Origin: Clostridiales bacterium
GTDB lineage: Bacteria; Bacillota; Clostridia; Christensenellales; Pumilibacteraceae
Assembly (NCBI GenBank): GCA_022511445.1
Contig: JAFLVE010000010.1
Coordinates: 139,387 to 203,386 of the forward strand
Length of the DNA stretch: 64,000 bases
Direction of reading: 5' to 3'
This document shows, piece after piece, positions 16,366 through 25,086 of the stretch. The notes beneath the pieces are model-generated. The model did no database searches, was not told the DNA's origin, and saw only the letters and a list, made by a program, of their open reading frames with translations. The position numbers were made by a program, and so were the translations under genes. Each line of letters begins with the position of its first letter. Within the stretch, counting starts at the first letter, position 1.

Positions 16366-17793
16366 ATGGTTCGTACGAGATTTGCACCCAGCCCTACGGG
16401 ATACCTTCATATAGGCGGACTTCGCACCGCGCTGTACGCATACCTTTACGCCAAACGGAGCGGCGGAAAGTTTATTTTAAGGATAGAGGATACCGACCAA
16501 AACCGCGAGGTAAAGGGCGCGGTGGACGTTATTATTTCCGCGCTCGACAAGGCGGGAATACACTACGACGAGGGTCCCATCGTCGGCGGACCTTGCGGTC
16601 CGTACGTCCAGTCGGAACGAAAAGAAATTTATCTTAAATACGCAAAGCAGCTTCTCGAAAGCGGCGACGCGTACTGCTGCTTCTGCTCGAAGGATAGGCT
16701 CGAGGAGCTCCACGCTTCGGGCGCGACAAAGTACGATAAGCACTGCCTGCACTTAAGTAAAGCGGAGGTGGAAAAGCGCATTGCCTCCGGCGAGCCGTAC
16801 GTAATACGCCAAAACATACCCGAGAGCGGCACGCACACCTATCACGACGAGGTTTTCGGCGACGTCACCGTCGACTACAAGGATCTCGAGGACAATATTC
16901 TCATCAAGTCGGACGGCATGCCCACCTACAACTTCGCAAACGTTATAGACGACCACCTTATGGGCATAACGCATTGCATACGCGGCGTGGAGTACCTTAT
17001 GTCTACGCCCAAGTACAATCTTTTGTACGACGCGCTCGGTTGGGAGCGCCCCGTGTACATTCACCTCCAGCCCATAATGCGCGACGCAAGCCACAAGCTG
17101 AGTAAGCGCGACGGCGACGCCGGCTTCGAGGATTTTTTGGCTAAAGGTTTCCTACCCCACGCGATAGTCAATTATATCGCACTCCTAGGCTGGAATCCCA
17201 AGGACAACCGCGAAAAGCTTTCGATGGACGAGCTTATCGCCGCGTTCAGTATAGAGGGACTGCAAAAATCGTCGTCCATATTCGACGAAACCAAAATGCG
17301 CTGGCTAAACTCGCAGTATATTAAGGAAATGCCGTTGGACGAGTTTCACGCCGCGGCAAAGCCGTTCTACGACAAGTATTATCCCGGCAAGGCAATAGAC
17401 TATAAATATCTTTCGGAGCTGCTGCTTCCCCGCGTCGAGATACTTTCCGACATCAGCGAAAAAGCGGCGTTTCTAAACGCGTTCGACTACTCTAAAGATA
17501 AGCCGTTCGATTTCGAGCTTTTCACCAACAAAAAGTGGAAGACGGACGAGGCAATGGCAAAGACGATTATCGACGAATGCATAGACGCGACAAAGGGCGA
17601 CCCCGACACGCTTAACGAAAGGCTCGAGGCGGTCGCGGAAAAGCACGCGCTTAAAAAAGGTCAGGTGCTTTGGGTGCACAGAATCGCGCTTACCGGCGCG
17701 GCGGCAACACCGGGCGGCGGCGCGGAAATGGTCAAGCTGTTCGGAAAGGACGAAGCGCTCAAAAGACTCGCAAGAGTAAAAGAGTGCTTGTAA
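16366..17793 (+). CDS. gltX: Glutamyl-tRNA synthetase
   Basis: 475 residues, class I synthetase that charges tRNA-Glu (and often tRNA-Gln in clostridia). HIGH-type motif PSPTGYLHIGGLRTA begins near residue 8; KMSKS-type motif is HKLSKRDGDAG near 243, with Arg-Asp where many have Arg-His. The C-terminal anticodon-binding helical domain is complete. The start at 16366 follows GACGGAGGAC; earlier in-frame codons lie within the promoter. ridA follows 29 bases later with no terminator between, so they are likely co-transcribed. Confidence 0.97.
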   Translation: MVRTRFAPSPTGYLHIGGLRTALYAYLYAKRSGGKFILRIEDTDQNREVKGAVDVIISALDKAGIHYDEGPIVGGPCGPYVQSERKEIYLKYAKQLLESGDAYCCFCSKDRLEELHASGATKYDKHCLHLSKAEVEKRIASGEPYVIRQNIPESGTHTYHDEVFGDVTVDYKDLEDNILIKSDGMPTYNFANVIDDHLMGITHCIRGVEYLMSTPKYNLLYDALGWERPVYIHLQPIMRDASHKLSKRDGDAGFEDFLAKGFLPHAIVNYIALLGWNPKDNREKLSMDELIAAFSIEGLQKSSSIFDETKMRWLNSQYIKEMPLDEFHAAAKPFYDKYYPGKAIDYKYLSELLLPRVEILSDISEKAAFLNAFDYSKDKPFDFELFTNKKWKTDEAMAKTIIDECIDATKGDPDTLNERLEAVAEKHALKKGQVLWVHRIALTGAAATPGGGAEMVKLFGKDEALKRLARVKECL

Positions 17794-17822
17794 TCGAAAA
17801 AAACAATAAGGAGAATATAGAT

Positions 17823-18209
17823 ATGTCAAAACTCAAACGAATCAACAGTGCGGACGCTCCCGCGGCAATCGGTCCGTACTCGCAGGCGATAGTTGCGGGC
17901 GGGTTTTTGTTCGCGTCCGGTCAGATCCCCGTAAACCCCAAAACGGGAAACGTTGACAGCGACGACGTTACGGCGCAGGCGCATACCGTTCTTAAAAACG
18001 CGGGCGCGGTGCTAAAGGAAGCGGGGCTCACCTATTCCGACGTTGTAAAAACGACTGTGTTTATAACCGACATGAAGGACTTTGCCGCGGTAAACGCCGT
18101 TTACGCCGAGTATTTTAAGGAACCGTACCCCGCGCGTTCGTGCGTTCAGGTGGTTGCTCTCCCCAAGGGCGTAAAGGTGGAAGCCGAATTTATTGCAAAG
18201 CTCGATTAA
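17823..18209 (+). CDS. ridA: RidA family enamine/imine deaminase
   Basis: 128 residues, a trimeric enzyme that removes reactive 2-aminoacrylate. Family marks: GPYSQAIVAGGFLFASGQIP (about 18-37) and the active-site Arg in YPARSCVQV (near 105), followed by LPKGVKVEAEFIA. AAGGAG precedes the ATG. Downstream of gltX; linkage probably serves only expression. Its stop is followed within ten bases by the promoter of the DivIC-like gene. Confidence 0.95.
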   Translation: MSKLKRINSADAPAAIGPYSQAIVAGGFLFASGQIPVNPKTGNVDSDDVTAQAHTVLKNAGAVLKEAGLTYSDVVKTTVFITDMKDFAAVNAVYAEYFKEPYPARSCVQVVALPKGVKVEAEFIAKLD

Positions 18210-18214
18210 ACCTC

Positions 18215-18243
18215 TTGACAAGACGGGCTTTAGGATATACAAT
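18215..18243 (+). promoter_or_regulatory. Consensus promoter of DivIC-like gene
   Basis: TTGACA (18215-18220), 17-base spacer, TACAAT (18238-18243). Six bases separate the -10 from the ATG at 18250, so the message should be leaderless. Confidence 0.88.
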
Positions 18244-18249
18244 ACAAGT

Positions 18250-18537
18250 ATGGAAAAGAACACCGCTAATCGTAAAACAATAAAAAAGATAATCGTAGGC
18301 GCATGCGCCGTGTTTTTGGTACTGCTTGTCGTGGCGCTCATTATAAACATTGTGCGCTGGTCGGCGGTAAATAACCGCGCGCAGTCGCTTGCCGCCGTTT
18401 CCGCCGAGCTTGATAAGCGGATAGACAGCAACGGCAAGATGATTGATTTTTGCAGTACGGACGAATTCTACGAGCTGTACGCCCGCGAGTATCTCGACAT
18501 GGTCTACCGCGACGAGATTATCCTCGACGTAAAGTAA
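18250..18537 (+). CDS. DivIC/FtsB-like septum formation initiator
   Basis: 95 residues. Short basic cytosolic tail, one membrane helix (about 12-36), a short coiled coil (about 40-65), and an extracellular end EFYELYAREYLDMVYRDEII that matches the family pattern EYIExxARExLGxVxxGEI. It would join the divisome with FtsL and DivIB at the septum. In Bacillus divIC lies beside yabPQ; here those genes are 34 kb away. The start MEKNTANRK is set by the promoter; there is no ribosome site. Confidence 0.8.
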   Translation: MEKNTANRKTIKKIIVGACAVFLVLLVVALIINIVRWSAVNNRAQSLAAVSAELDKRIDSNGKMIDFCSTDEFYELYAREYLDMVYRDEIILDVK

Positions 18538-18550
18538 AAACGCGATTGTC

Positions 18551-18580
18551 GGAGCGCCAAACGGCGCTCCGTATTTTTAT
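18551..18580 (+). terminator. Terminator of DivIC-like gene
   Basis: GGAGCGCC (18551-18558) pairs perfectly with GGCGCTCC (18563-18570), then GTATTTTTAT. Confidence 0.78.
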
Positions 18581-18591
18581 AAGGAGAAGAT

Positions 18592-19431
18592 ATGCGAGCT
18601 GCAATAGACATCGGCTCCAACTCGGTGCGGCTTCTTACGACGGGCGGAATTAAACGCTCGACAATAACAAAGCTCGCAGACGGGATAGAAAGCACGGGCG
18701 TTCTCTCTCCCGTGGGACTGGAACGCACGATCGCCGTATTAACGGAATACGCCGCGCTTGCGGGAGCGGACTGCGAGATAATCGCGTTCGCGACGGAAGC
18801 GGTGCGCCGCGCAAAGGACGGCGAGGCGTTTATTTCGCGCGTAAAAAAAGAAGTGGGGCTCGATATTCGCCTGCTGTCTCCCGAGGACGAGGCGCGGCTC
18901 GCGCTCAGCGGCGCAAAAAAAGACGACGGCGCCGTTACCGTGTGCGATCTCGGCGGCGGCAGTCTTGAGGTCATATCCGCCGCGGACGGAGTAACCCCCG
19001 AATATATAAAAAGTCTGCCGCTCGGCGTGGTGGTATTAAAGAACAAGTTTGCGGGCGACTTCAGTAAGCTTACGGACGACGCGCCCAATCTCGTCGCGCC
19101 CTACGGAAAGATAGAAAAATACCCCGTCGTGTTTATGGGCGGGAGCGCAACCAATATCGCCGCGGGAATGATGAATCTGCCGTACTATGACCCGAATAAG
19201 GTAAACGGCTACAAGATAACGCTAAAGGAGCTGGACGGGTTTTTACCCATTCTTTTATCCAAAAACCTCCCCACTCTTCGCCCGGTATGCGCCAAGCGCG
19301 CGGACACGCTCGCCTACGGCGCGATTATGATAATTGCGCTGCTTAACCATATCGGCGTTACCGAATTTACCGTGTCCGACTCGAGCAATCTCGAAGCGGC
19401 ACTGAGCGGCGCTCTTACGCCGAGTAAATAA
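18592..19431 (+). CDS. Ppx/GppA-family phosphatase
   Basis: 279 residues, slightly short for exopolyphosphatase/pppGpp hydrolase. The sugar-kinase/Hsp70-like fold shows phosphate-1 AAIDIGSNSVRLL at the N-terminus, FATEAVRRAKDG near 62-73, and phosphate-2 CDLGGGSLEV near 121-130, then GGSATNIAAG near 182. It probably hydrolyses polyphosphate or pppGpp in the cytosol. AAGGAGAAGAT precedes the ATG. It lies just behind the terminator of the DivIC-like gene, so a small promoter or readthrough must drive it. Confidence 0.9.
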   Translation: MRAAIDIGSNSVRLLTTGGIKRSTITKLADGIESTGVLSPVGLERTIAVLTEYAALAGADCEIIAFATEAVRRAKDGEAFISRVKKEVGLDIRLLSPEDEARLALSGAKKDDGAVTVCDLGGGSLEVISAADGVTPEYIKSLPLGVVVLKNKFAGDFSKLTDDAPNLVAPYGKIEKYPVVFMGGSATNIAAGMMNLPYYDPNKVNGYKITLKELDGFLPILLSKNLPTLRPVCAKRADTLAYGAIMIIALLNHIGVTEFTVSDSSNLEAALSGALTPSK

Positions 19432-19480
19432 GTTATAGCGAATAGGTTTTTGCCTGTTCGCACGCAAACAAGGAAAAAAC

Positions 19481-20227
19481 ATGAAGCTACAAAAACTACT
19501 GTCGCTCGTCCGAAAATGCGATTCGGACTTTAAGCTGATAAAAAGCGGCGCCCGCGTCGCGGTGGGGCTGTCGGGCGGAAAGGACTCTGTGTCCCTTCTT
19601 GCCGCGCTCGCGTCGTACAGGCGGTTTTGCACAAATCCCTTCGAGCTCTGCGCGGTTATAATCGACCCGGGCTCGGGCGCGGATTTTTCGCCAATGCAAA
19701 GCGTATGCGACTCGCTCGAGGTGCCTTTGCATATAGAAAAAACGGATATTGCGCCCGTCGTGTTCGATATCCGCAAGGAAAAAAATCCGTGCAGTCTCTG
19801 CGCCAAAATGCGGCGCGGCGCGCTCGACAACAAGCTTAACGAAATAGGCTTCGACACGCTCGCGCTCGGTCACAACGCCGACGACGCGGTGGAAACGTTT
19901 TTGCTGGGAATGATGTTCGAGGGAAGGCTCACAACCCTATCGCCCTCGTCGTACCTCGACAAATCGGGTATTACTCTCATTCGTCCGCTGCTGTACGTAA
20001 GGGAAAAAGAAACGGCGGCGTTCGTAAAAGAAAACGGCTTCCCTATCGTTCGCAACCCCTGCCCGGCAAACGGCTTTACCTACCGCGAAAGAATGAAAGA
20101 GCTTATCGACTACATGAACGGCATAACCCCTATCGCGTTCGACCGCATTCACGCGGCGCTTATGCACCCCGAGCGGAATAACCTTATAAAAGCGGCGCAA
20201 GCGCTTAAAATAACAGATAAGAAATAA
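19481..20227 (+). CDS. TtcA/TilS-like PP-loop ATPase (tRNA thiolation type)
   Basis: 248 residues. PP-loop SGGKDS near residue 30-35 activates a tRNA base by adenylation. CSLCAKMRRG (about 106-115) supplies the CxxC pair that, in TtcA, helps hold a 4Fe-4S cluster; NPCPANGFTYRER near 192 gives a third Cys. LGHNADDAVET is the usual family block. The enzyme most likely makes 2-thiocytidine in tRNA. AAGGA precedes the ATG. A GCGAATAGG/CCTGTTCGC hairpin without a T-run (19438-19461) separates it from the phosphatase gene. Confidence 0.86.
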   Translation: MKLQKLLSLVRKCDSDFKLIKSGARVAVGLSGGKDSVSLLAALASYRRFCTNPFELCAVIIDPGSGADFSPMQSVCDSLEVPLHIEKTDIAPVVFDIRKEKNPCSLCAKMRRGALDNKLNEIGFDTLALGHNADDAVETFLLGMMFEGRLTTLSPSSYLDKSGITLIRPLLYVREKETAAFVKENGFPIVRNPCPANGFTYRERMKELIDYMNGITPIAFDRIHAALMHPERNNLIKAAQALKITDKK

Positions 20228-20307
20228 GAGATACAGCCCGCTTTGCACAGGGGAGCCTTTATGCCGAATGCGGCAATATAATAAGAAATAAAAACGGATA
20301 ATTAAAG

Positions 20308-20345
20308 ACCGCTATGCGGTCCGCAACTATTCACTCTTCACTATA
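20308..20345 (+). repeat. Dispersed hairpin plus CTATTCACTCTTCACTAT motif
   Basis: AGACCGC-TAT-GCGGTC is followed by CTATTCACTCTTCACTAT. Similar units occur at 32130-32170 and 47468-47512, where the hairpin acts as terminator of the minus-strand gene. Confidence 0.55.
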
Positions 20346-20347
20346 AT

Positions 20348-20377
20348 AAAACCCTAAACTCTCGTTTAGGGTTTTTG
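20348..20377. terminator. Bidirectional terminator
   Basis: AAAACCCTAAAC (20348-20359) pairs with GTTTAGGGTTTT (20364-20375). It ends the TtcA-like gene and the convergent small membrane protein. Confidence 0.88.
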
Positions 20378-20379
20378 TT

Positions 20380-20694
20380 TTATTCCGGCAGTTTAAAGTC
20401 TCTTAACCTTTTGGGCATTATGCGGCGCTTGCCGATTAAAACGAGCACAAGCCGCGGAAGGGTGTTTATTTTGTTATCGGGATAGGCAAAGGTCAGGTCG
20501 TTTTCGGCATAGTCGAATGCGTGTCCCGTCTTAACCGTACTGGCAATCGCGAGCACGGCAAAAACGGGGCTTGTAACAATCAGGAGAACAAACGACAGAA
20601 TAATATCGTATATCCTTCGCGCCGTGCCGTAAAAGTACAACGTCATTATAAGTATCAATATTGCGGGTACCCACACCCTAAGCACGTTATTCAT
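20380..20694 (-). CDS. Miniature sugar-transferase-like membrane protein
   Basis: 104 residues. After one hydrophobic segment (about 7-25) it reads RRIYDIILSFVLLIVTSPVF, the signature membrane hairpin of bacterial sugar transferases (WcaJ/PglC type, KRxFDxxLSxxxLxxxxPxxxxxA), and near the end LPRLVLVLIGKRRIMPKR, matching the family's LPQLWNVLKGDMSLVGPR. The catalytic Asp-Glu core and the GxxFxxxKFRTM block between them are missing. GAGGAATAATT precedes the ATG. It may be a degenerate enzyme or a regulatory relative; it is not expected to transfer sugar phosphate. Confidence 0.65.
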   Translation of the reverse strand: MNNVLRVWVPAILILIMTLYFYGTARRIYDIILSFVLLIVTSPVFAVLAIASTVKTGHAFDYAENDLTFAYPDNKINTLPRLVLVLIGKRRIMPKRLRDFKLPE

Positions 20695-20740
20695 AATTAT
20701 TCCTCGAAAGTATAAGAGTTTGTTTAATTAGTATATGCGG

Positions 20741-22015
20741 TTAATCGTCGTCCTCTATCGGTCCAACCGTTATTCTTACCTCGGCGACGCGCTTGGGCGT
20801 GCTTCTCGTAACGTCGATATGCAGATTTTTATAGTCGAACGACTCGCCCGAAAGCGGGATCTTTTCCATTTGCTCGGTGACCCAGCCGCCTATCGACGAC
20901 GACTCGAATTCCTCGCGAGCGTCGAAACCGATGTAGTCGAAAACGTCGAGTAGCGGCGCGTTGCCGTTTACGACGAATACACCGTCGCCCGTCTTTTTGA
21001 TAAACTCCTCCACCTCGTCGTGCTCGTCGTAAATTTCGCCGACAAGCTCCTCGAGTATATCCTCCATGGTTACGATACCGCTCGTGCCGCCGTACTCGTC
21101 TACGACGATTGCCATGTGGATTTTGTTCTTTTGCATCATTCTGAGTGCTGCCGATATTTTCATATTGGCGGATAAGCACACCGCCTCTTGAATGAACTTT
21201 TTAAAGTCGGTTGCACCCTCTATGTACGCGCCGAAAATATCCTTTTCGTGGATAATACCAACTACAGTATCGATAGTACCGCTATAAACGGGAAGCCTAG
21301 AGTACCCGTTTTCCGCAAACACTTTCACTACGGTCTCGAGACTCGCGTCCTCGGGCACCGCCGCAACGCCCACGCGGTGAATCATGACGTCGCCGACGTC
21401 GAGGTCCTCGAACTCGATTGCCGAACGAATAAGCTCGGACTCGTGCTCGTCTATCTCGCCTTCGTTTTCCGCCGTCTCGACGTAGGTTAAAAGCTCGTCC
21501 TCGGTGATTGCGGGCGCTTTTTTGAACTTGAATATTTTAAGTATCAGCTTTTTCCACAGCGAAAAAATAAAGGTCAGCGGGAAAAAGATTATTTCGAGCA
21601 GCCACAGTATTCCGCAAAACGCGCGCGCCATTCCCTCGGGGTGTTCCTTTGCAAGTGTTTTGGGCGTTATCTCGCCGAAGATAAGCACGGCGACCGTCAT
21701 TACGATTGTCGAAATGGTGACGGAAATGTTGTCGGAAGTGACGCCCTTAAGCACGCTGACGAAAAATATCGTCGCAAGCGAGGAAGCTACGATATTTACT
21801 AAGTTGTTGCCTATAAGAATGGTCGTAATCAGCTTGTCGTACGAGTCGACCATCTTCCCTGCGCGCTTTGCCCACTTGACGCCGTTTGCTTCCAGCGTGT
21901 GAAGCCGCACACGGCTCAGCGAAGTAAACGCCGTTTCCGCAGACGAAAAGAATGCCGACAAAAGCACCAGCACGATTAAAGCGACAAGCAGACCTATATT
22001 AGTTGGGTCGTCCAT
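20741..22015 (-). CDS. CNNM/CorC-type transporter (HlyC/CorC family hemolysin-like)
   Basis: 424 residues. DUF21/CNNM membrane domain with about four helices (1-140) starting [20 protein letters not shown], then two CBS domains (about 215-330, with [15 protein letters not shown] and [25 protein letters not shown]) that usually bind adenine nucleotides, and a C-terminal transporter-associated domain (345-420). Likely a magnesium or sodium-linked metal exporter in the cell membrane. The GAGGAG ribosome site lies about 15 bases before ATG, rather far. Confidence 0.93.
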   Translation of the reverse strand: MDDPTNIGLLVALIVLVLLSAFFSSAETAFTSLSRVRLHTLEANGVKWAKRAGKMVDSYDKLITTILIGNNLVNIVASSLATIFFVSVLKGVTSDNISVTISTIVMTVAVLIFGEITPKTLAKEHPEGMARAFCGILWLLEIIFFPLTFIFSLWKKLILKIFKFKKAPAITEDELLTYVETAENEGEIDEHESELIRSAIEFEDLDVGDVMIHRVGVAAVPEDASLETVVKVFAENGYSRLPVYSGTIDTVVGIIHEKDIFGAYIEGATDFKKFIQEAVCLSANMKISAALRMMQKNKIHMAIVVDEYGGTSGIVTMEDILEELVGEIYDEHDEVEEFIKKTGDGVFVVNGNAPLLDVFDYIGFDAREEFESSSIGGWVTEQMEKIPLSGESFDYKNLHIDVTRSTPKRVAEVRITVGPIEDDD

Positions 22016-22051
22016 TTGGACTTAATTTCACTCCTCTTATTGAATGTTAAG

Positions 22052-22081
22052 ATTATAACACTACGGTATTATTTTTGTCAA
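22052..22081 (-). promoter_or_regulatory. Promoter of CorC-type gene
   Basis: TTGACA (22076-22081) and TATAAT (22052-22057) with an 18-base spacer, minus strand, just after the DUF3737 stop. Confidence 0.75.
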
Positions 22082-22099
22082 GCGGGTTTACTTTAAGCT

Positions 22100-22957
22100 C
22101 TACCCGCCTATTTCGGGCTTGCGTTTCATATCGGGGTCTATCATTATCGCGGCTTTGGATTTGGGGTCGTCGCGGATAATATCGCCCACGGCGGGAACGA
22201 CGATAACGCCCTTATACGGATTTCGTATACTTTTTACGTCGTCCAAAAGATTGCACTTTACTTCGCTTTTTTCAAAAGCGCCCTCTGCGTCCGCGAGCAC
22301 GCAGTCAATAAGCTTTAAGCCCTTGCAGTAGCATAACGGCTCTTTCCCCACTATCGTGCAGCGCTTAAACGTCAGGTTTTTACTGTAATGCCCGAGCCTT
22401 TCGCCCACTATAACACAGCTCTCGAGCAGAACGTTTTCGGCGTGCCACAGCGCGTCGACAGAGTCTATTTTGCAATTTGTTATATGCGCGCCCGAAACAT
22501 ATTGGAGCGCAAACTTGCCTTTAATCTCGCTGTCCTGCGCGTATACGTTTTTTGCGCCGCGCAAAGTTTGCTCGCTTTTAACGTTGCTTCTTATAAGCAT
22601 CACGCCGTCCGTCGACCAGCCGAACTCGGCGGAAGAAATCTCGCAGTCGCGGATTGTGGCTTTTTCGCATTCTCTTAACGCGCGCGCACCCGATACGCTT
22701 CCGCCGTTTACGACGATGTTTTTGGAGTACCACAGCGGCGAGCGGCACGCCTCGGTGAGAGTACAGTTTTCGAGCAGTACCGATCTGTCGTGCCAAAGCG
22801 GATAGCTTGCCGAAAAAACGGTCTCATTTGCATTAACCGAGCCACACTCGCATACTGCGTACTCGCCGTTAAAGGTGCAGCCTTCCGTTTCTATTCCGTC
22901 AATGCCGAAAAACGCACGCTCTACGTCATAGCTCTCGTTAGTCTTTTTCGTCGTCAT
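22100..22957 (-). CDS. DUF3737 family right-handed beta-helix protein
   Basis: 285 residues. Opens YDVERAFFGIDGIETEGCTF and repeats short strands with Cys-Thr and NCxI ladders (CTFNG, NCTLTEA, NCKIDS, SCVIVG, RCTIVG), the pattern of DUF3737 parallel beta-helices, with WHDRS and WSTDG corners. No signal peptide, so cytosolic. Function unknown. Its start ATG lies inside the end of the PH-domain gene (20-base overlap), after AAGGAGAAAGC. Last gene of the long minus-strand run beginning at the MacB-like ABC gene. Confidence 0.82.
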   Translation of the reverse strand: MTTKKTNESYDVERAFFGIDGIETEGCTFNGEYAVCECGSVNANETVFSASYPLWHDRSVLLENCTLTEACRSPLWYSKNIVVNGGSVSGARALRECEKATIRDCEISSAEFGWSTDGVMLIRSNVKSEQTLRGAKNVYAQDSEIKGKFALQYVSGAHITNCKIDSVDALWHAENVLLESCVIVGERLGHYSKNLTFKRCTIVGKEPLCYCKGLKLIDCVLADAEGAFEKSEVKCNLLDDVKSIRNPYKGVIVVPAVGDIIRDDPKSKAAIMIDPDMKRKPEIGG

Positions 22958-23420
22958 TTGCTTTCTCCTTGCTCGGGCGAATAGCGGCGGCTATATATTC
23001 GGCTCCCGCTCTCCCGTCGAAGACGTGCTTCATTTTGTACGTTTTAACTCTGTGCGCACCTTCCGCGCGCGCTTTTACCGTAATCGTGCCGGTAAGGTAT
23101 TTTTTGTCGAACGGACCTGAGCCGTACTTAACCGATACGACGTTTTCGAGCGGAACGTTTATGCGCTTGTCTCTGTTTTTTATAACGAAACGCGTATTGA
23201 ATATCGTGTAGGTCATTTCGTACTGAAGCCCGTAAATAATCCAAATAGCGGCGACAAACAGCGCGACGACGGGAAGAAGTATGCCTACGATAAGGCTGAT
23301 AAGAACGAACGCCGACAGACCGCCCGCAACGATTACGGAAATAAGGACGCGCGTAAATATCATCTTGCGGCGATACACGCGGCTGTCCGTAATATATTGA
23401 AACATTATCTTTTCTTCCAT
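22938..23420 (-). CDS. Membrane-anchored bacterial PH-domain (YdbT/bPH2-like) protein
   Basis: 160 residues. Two membrane helices close together (about 24-72) then a PH-like beta domain (YTIFNTRFVIKNRDKRINVPLENVVSVKY) as in the bPH2 group. The C-terminus is charged and overlaps the DUF3737 start. AAAGGA precedes the ATG. Role unknown; such proteins often sit in the cell membrane with the PH domain inside. Confidence 0.72.
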   Translation of the reverse strand: MEEKIMFQYITDSRVYRRKMIFTRVLISVIVAGGLSAFVLISLIVGILLPVVALFVAAIWIIYGLQYEMTYTIFNTRFVIKNRDKRINVPLENVVSVKYGSGPFDKKYLTGTITVKARAEGAHRVKTYKMKHVFDGRAGAEYIAAAIRPSKEKANDDEKD

Positions 23421-23438
23421 GGCGTTATCCTTTGTTTG

Positions 23439-24452
23439 TTAAATTAAAAACCCGCCGATAACTCCCGTCGTAAGCAGTAAAAACAGCACGTACAGCACGG
23501 GCGGCACGGCGTTACACACCTGCGCGCCGATTAGAGTACCCACGCCGTTGCTTTTAGTGCGGTTTTTAATGCACAGCATACAAAACGCGGCTATCACGGC
23601 GATCTCGCCGAAAATAAGCAGGCACACCGATTCGGGATTCAGTACGTACACGTTTGCGGCTTTACCGAACGAGAACATGTCCGCAACAAACAGAATGGTA
23701 AAATTGAAAACGTTGGAGCCGATAAAGTTGCCCGCCGACGCGTTAAAGTTGCCGCGCGCGCACAGCGTAATGGAGGAAATAAGCTCGGGCAGGCTTGTCG
23801 CTATTCCGAGGAACAGCGCGCCCGCAAAGGTTTTGCCGAGCTTAAGCAGCTCCGCGACGATATCGGTAAGATACGTCATTGCAATAGACGTGCCTATAAG
23901 AAGCACCGCGCAGATAATAAAGCGAATAACCGCGGTGCGGAGCGTCATGTCGTCCTCTACCTTTTCGCCCTCGCTCTCTGCGGACTTGGGCAGTTTTTTA
24001 AGGAACAGCACGTATAATACGAGTATAAGCGGCGACACCGCGGTAAACCAGCCGATTCTCAGATACTGACCGAGGAACAGTCCGAGCGCGACCAAGGCGT
24101 ACATCCCCATTCCCACAAACAGCGAAGCATAGTACGATTTGGAAAACTTTGCAAACTTAAACTTTTTGGTAAAAGCGAGCATTATCGCGCCCATAAACGC
24201 GAGGTTTATAAGATTGGAGCCGAGAATATTGCCGATAACGAACGAGCTTTCGCCCACTATCCACACTGCGGACAGCGAGGTAAAAAGCTCGGGAAGGCTT
24301 GTGACCGCCGCAAGCATAACCGCGCCTATAAACGCGCCGGAAATATTGCTTTTTGCGTCTATAATGTCCACGTACTTTCCGAGCTTCATCGACAAAAACA
24401 CGACGACTCCGACCGTAACGGCATATAGAATATAAACAACAAAATCAGGCAC
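23439..24452 (-). CDS. Calcium/sodium antiporter, CaCA family
   Basis: 337 residues with about ten membrane helices in two related halves. The alpha repeats are plain: AVTSLPELFTSLSAVW..GNILGSNLINL (about 48-86) and GIATSLPELISSITLC..GNFIGSNVFNF (about 218-252), holding the Glu residues that bind Ca or Na ions. A YrbG-like exchanger of the cell membrane. Starts at GTG 24452, one base after the stop of the radical SAM gene (TAGGTG), so translation is coupled. Confidence 0.93.
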   Translation of the reverse strand: MPDFVVYILYAVTVGVVVFLSMKLGKYVDIIDAKSNISGAFIGAVMLAAVTSLPELFTSLSAVWIVGESSFVIGNILGSNLINLAFMGAIMLAFTKKFKFAKFSKSYYASLFVGMGMYALVALGLFLGQYLRIGWFTAVSPLILVLYVLFLKKLPKSAESEGEKVEDDMTLRTAVIRFIICAVLLIGTSIAMTYLTDIVAELLKLGKTFAGALFLGIATSLPELISSITLCARGNFNASAGNFIGSNVFNFTILFVADMFSFGKAANVYVLNPESVCLLIFGEIAVIAAFCMLCIKNRTKSNGVGTLIGAQVCNAVPPVLYVLFLLLTTGVIGGFLI

Positions 24453-25085
24453 CTATCTCTCCTCCCCGTAATTATCCGAAATATATTCTCTTACGCGAAG
24501 CGGCACCTTTGTCCGCTCCGATATTCTTTTGCACTCTTCTATGTCCGCGCCGCCTATCGTATCGACAACGGTAAACACGGTGTAAATGCCTTCCCTTTTA
24601 CAGCTTTCCGCAAAGGCGATTACTGCGGGAAGCGCGTCCGTGCCGAAAACCGATTTTGTAACCGAAAGATATTTTTCGGGCGTGCTTTCGTTAAGCGACA
24701 CCGACACCGTATCGAAATTAGCGAGAAGGGGCGCAATGCTTTTTTTGTTGACGAGATCGCCAAGCCCGTTGGTGTTAAGGCGAAGTTTATATCCCAAGGC
24801 CTTAAGCCGCGCCGCGCACTCCAATAGAGTGTCGAGCCTTTCGGTCGGCTCGCCGTAGCCGCAAAAAACAACTTCGTCGCTCGTAAGCATATTCTTTACT
24901 TTGCCGAACGCGACTAAAACCTCGTCCGCAGTCGGCTCTTTTATAAGCCACAGCGGAGTTCCCGCCACGCCGTCGCCCGTGTTTCGTATGCAAAAATTAC
25001 ACGCGTTGTGACACTTGTTGGTAAGATTAACATACGCATGTCCGTCAAGCAAATATACGTAATTGTTCGCAAGTTTTTTACTCAT
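24453..25085 (-). CDS. TatD-associated radical SAM protein
   Basis: 210 residues. The cluster motif is CHNACNFC (CxxxCxxC, about residues 23-30); VVFCGYGEPTER provides the SAM-binding GGE-like block. The protein matches the short radical SAM family known to travel with TatD nucleases, and indeed starts one base after tatD. The substrate is unknown; a partnership in RNA/DNA or peptide modification has not been settled. The ribosome site is weak, so translation may depend on tatD. Confidence 0.9.
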   Translation of the reverse strand: MSKKLANNYVYLLDGHAYVNLTNKCHNACNFCIRNTGDGVAGTPLWLIKEPTADEVLVAFGKVKNMLTSDEVVFCGYGEPTERLDTLLECAARLKALGYKLRLNTNGLGDLVNKKSIAPLLANFDTVSVSLNESTPEKYLSVTKSVFGTDALPAVIAFAESCKREGIYTVFTVVDTIGGADIEECKRISERTKVPLRVREYISDNYGEER

Positions 25086-25086
25086 A

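Noticed and set aside
19438..19461. Terminator between phosphatase and TtcA-like genes
   Set aside because: A hairpin exists but no T-rich tail follows.
22020..22105. Terminator at the end of DUF3737 (GCGGGT..ACCCGC)
   Set aside because: The stem overlaps the stop codon and no T-run follows; the bases instead belong to the next promoter.
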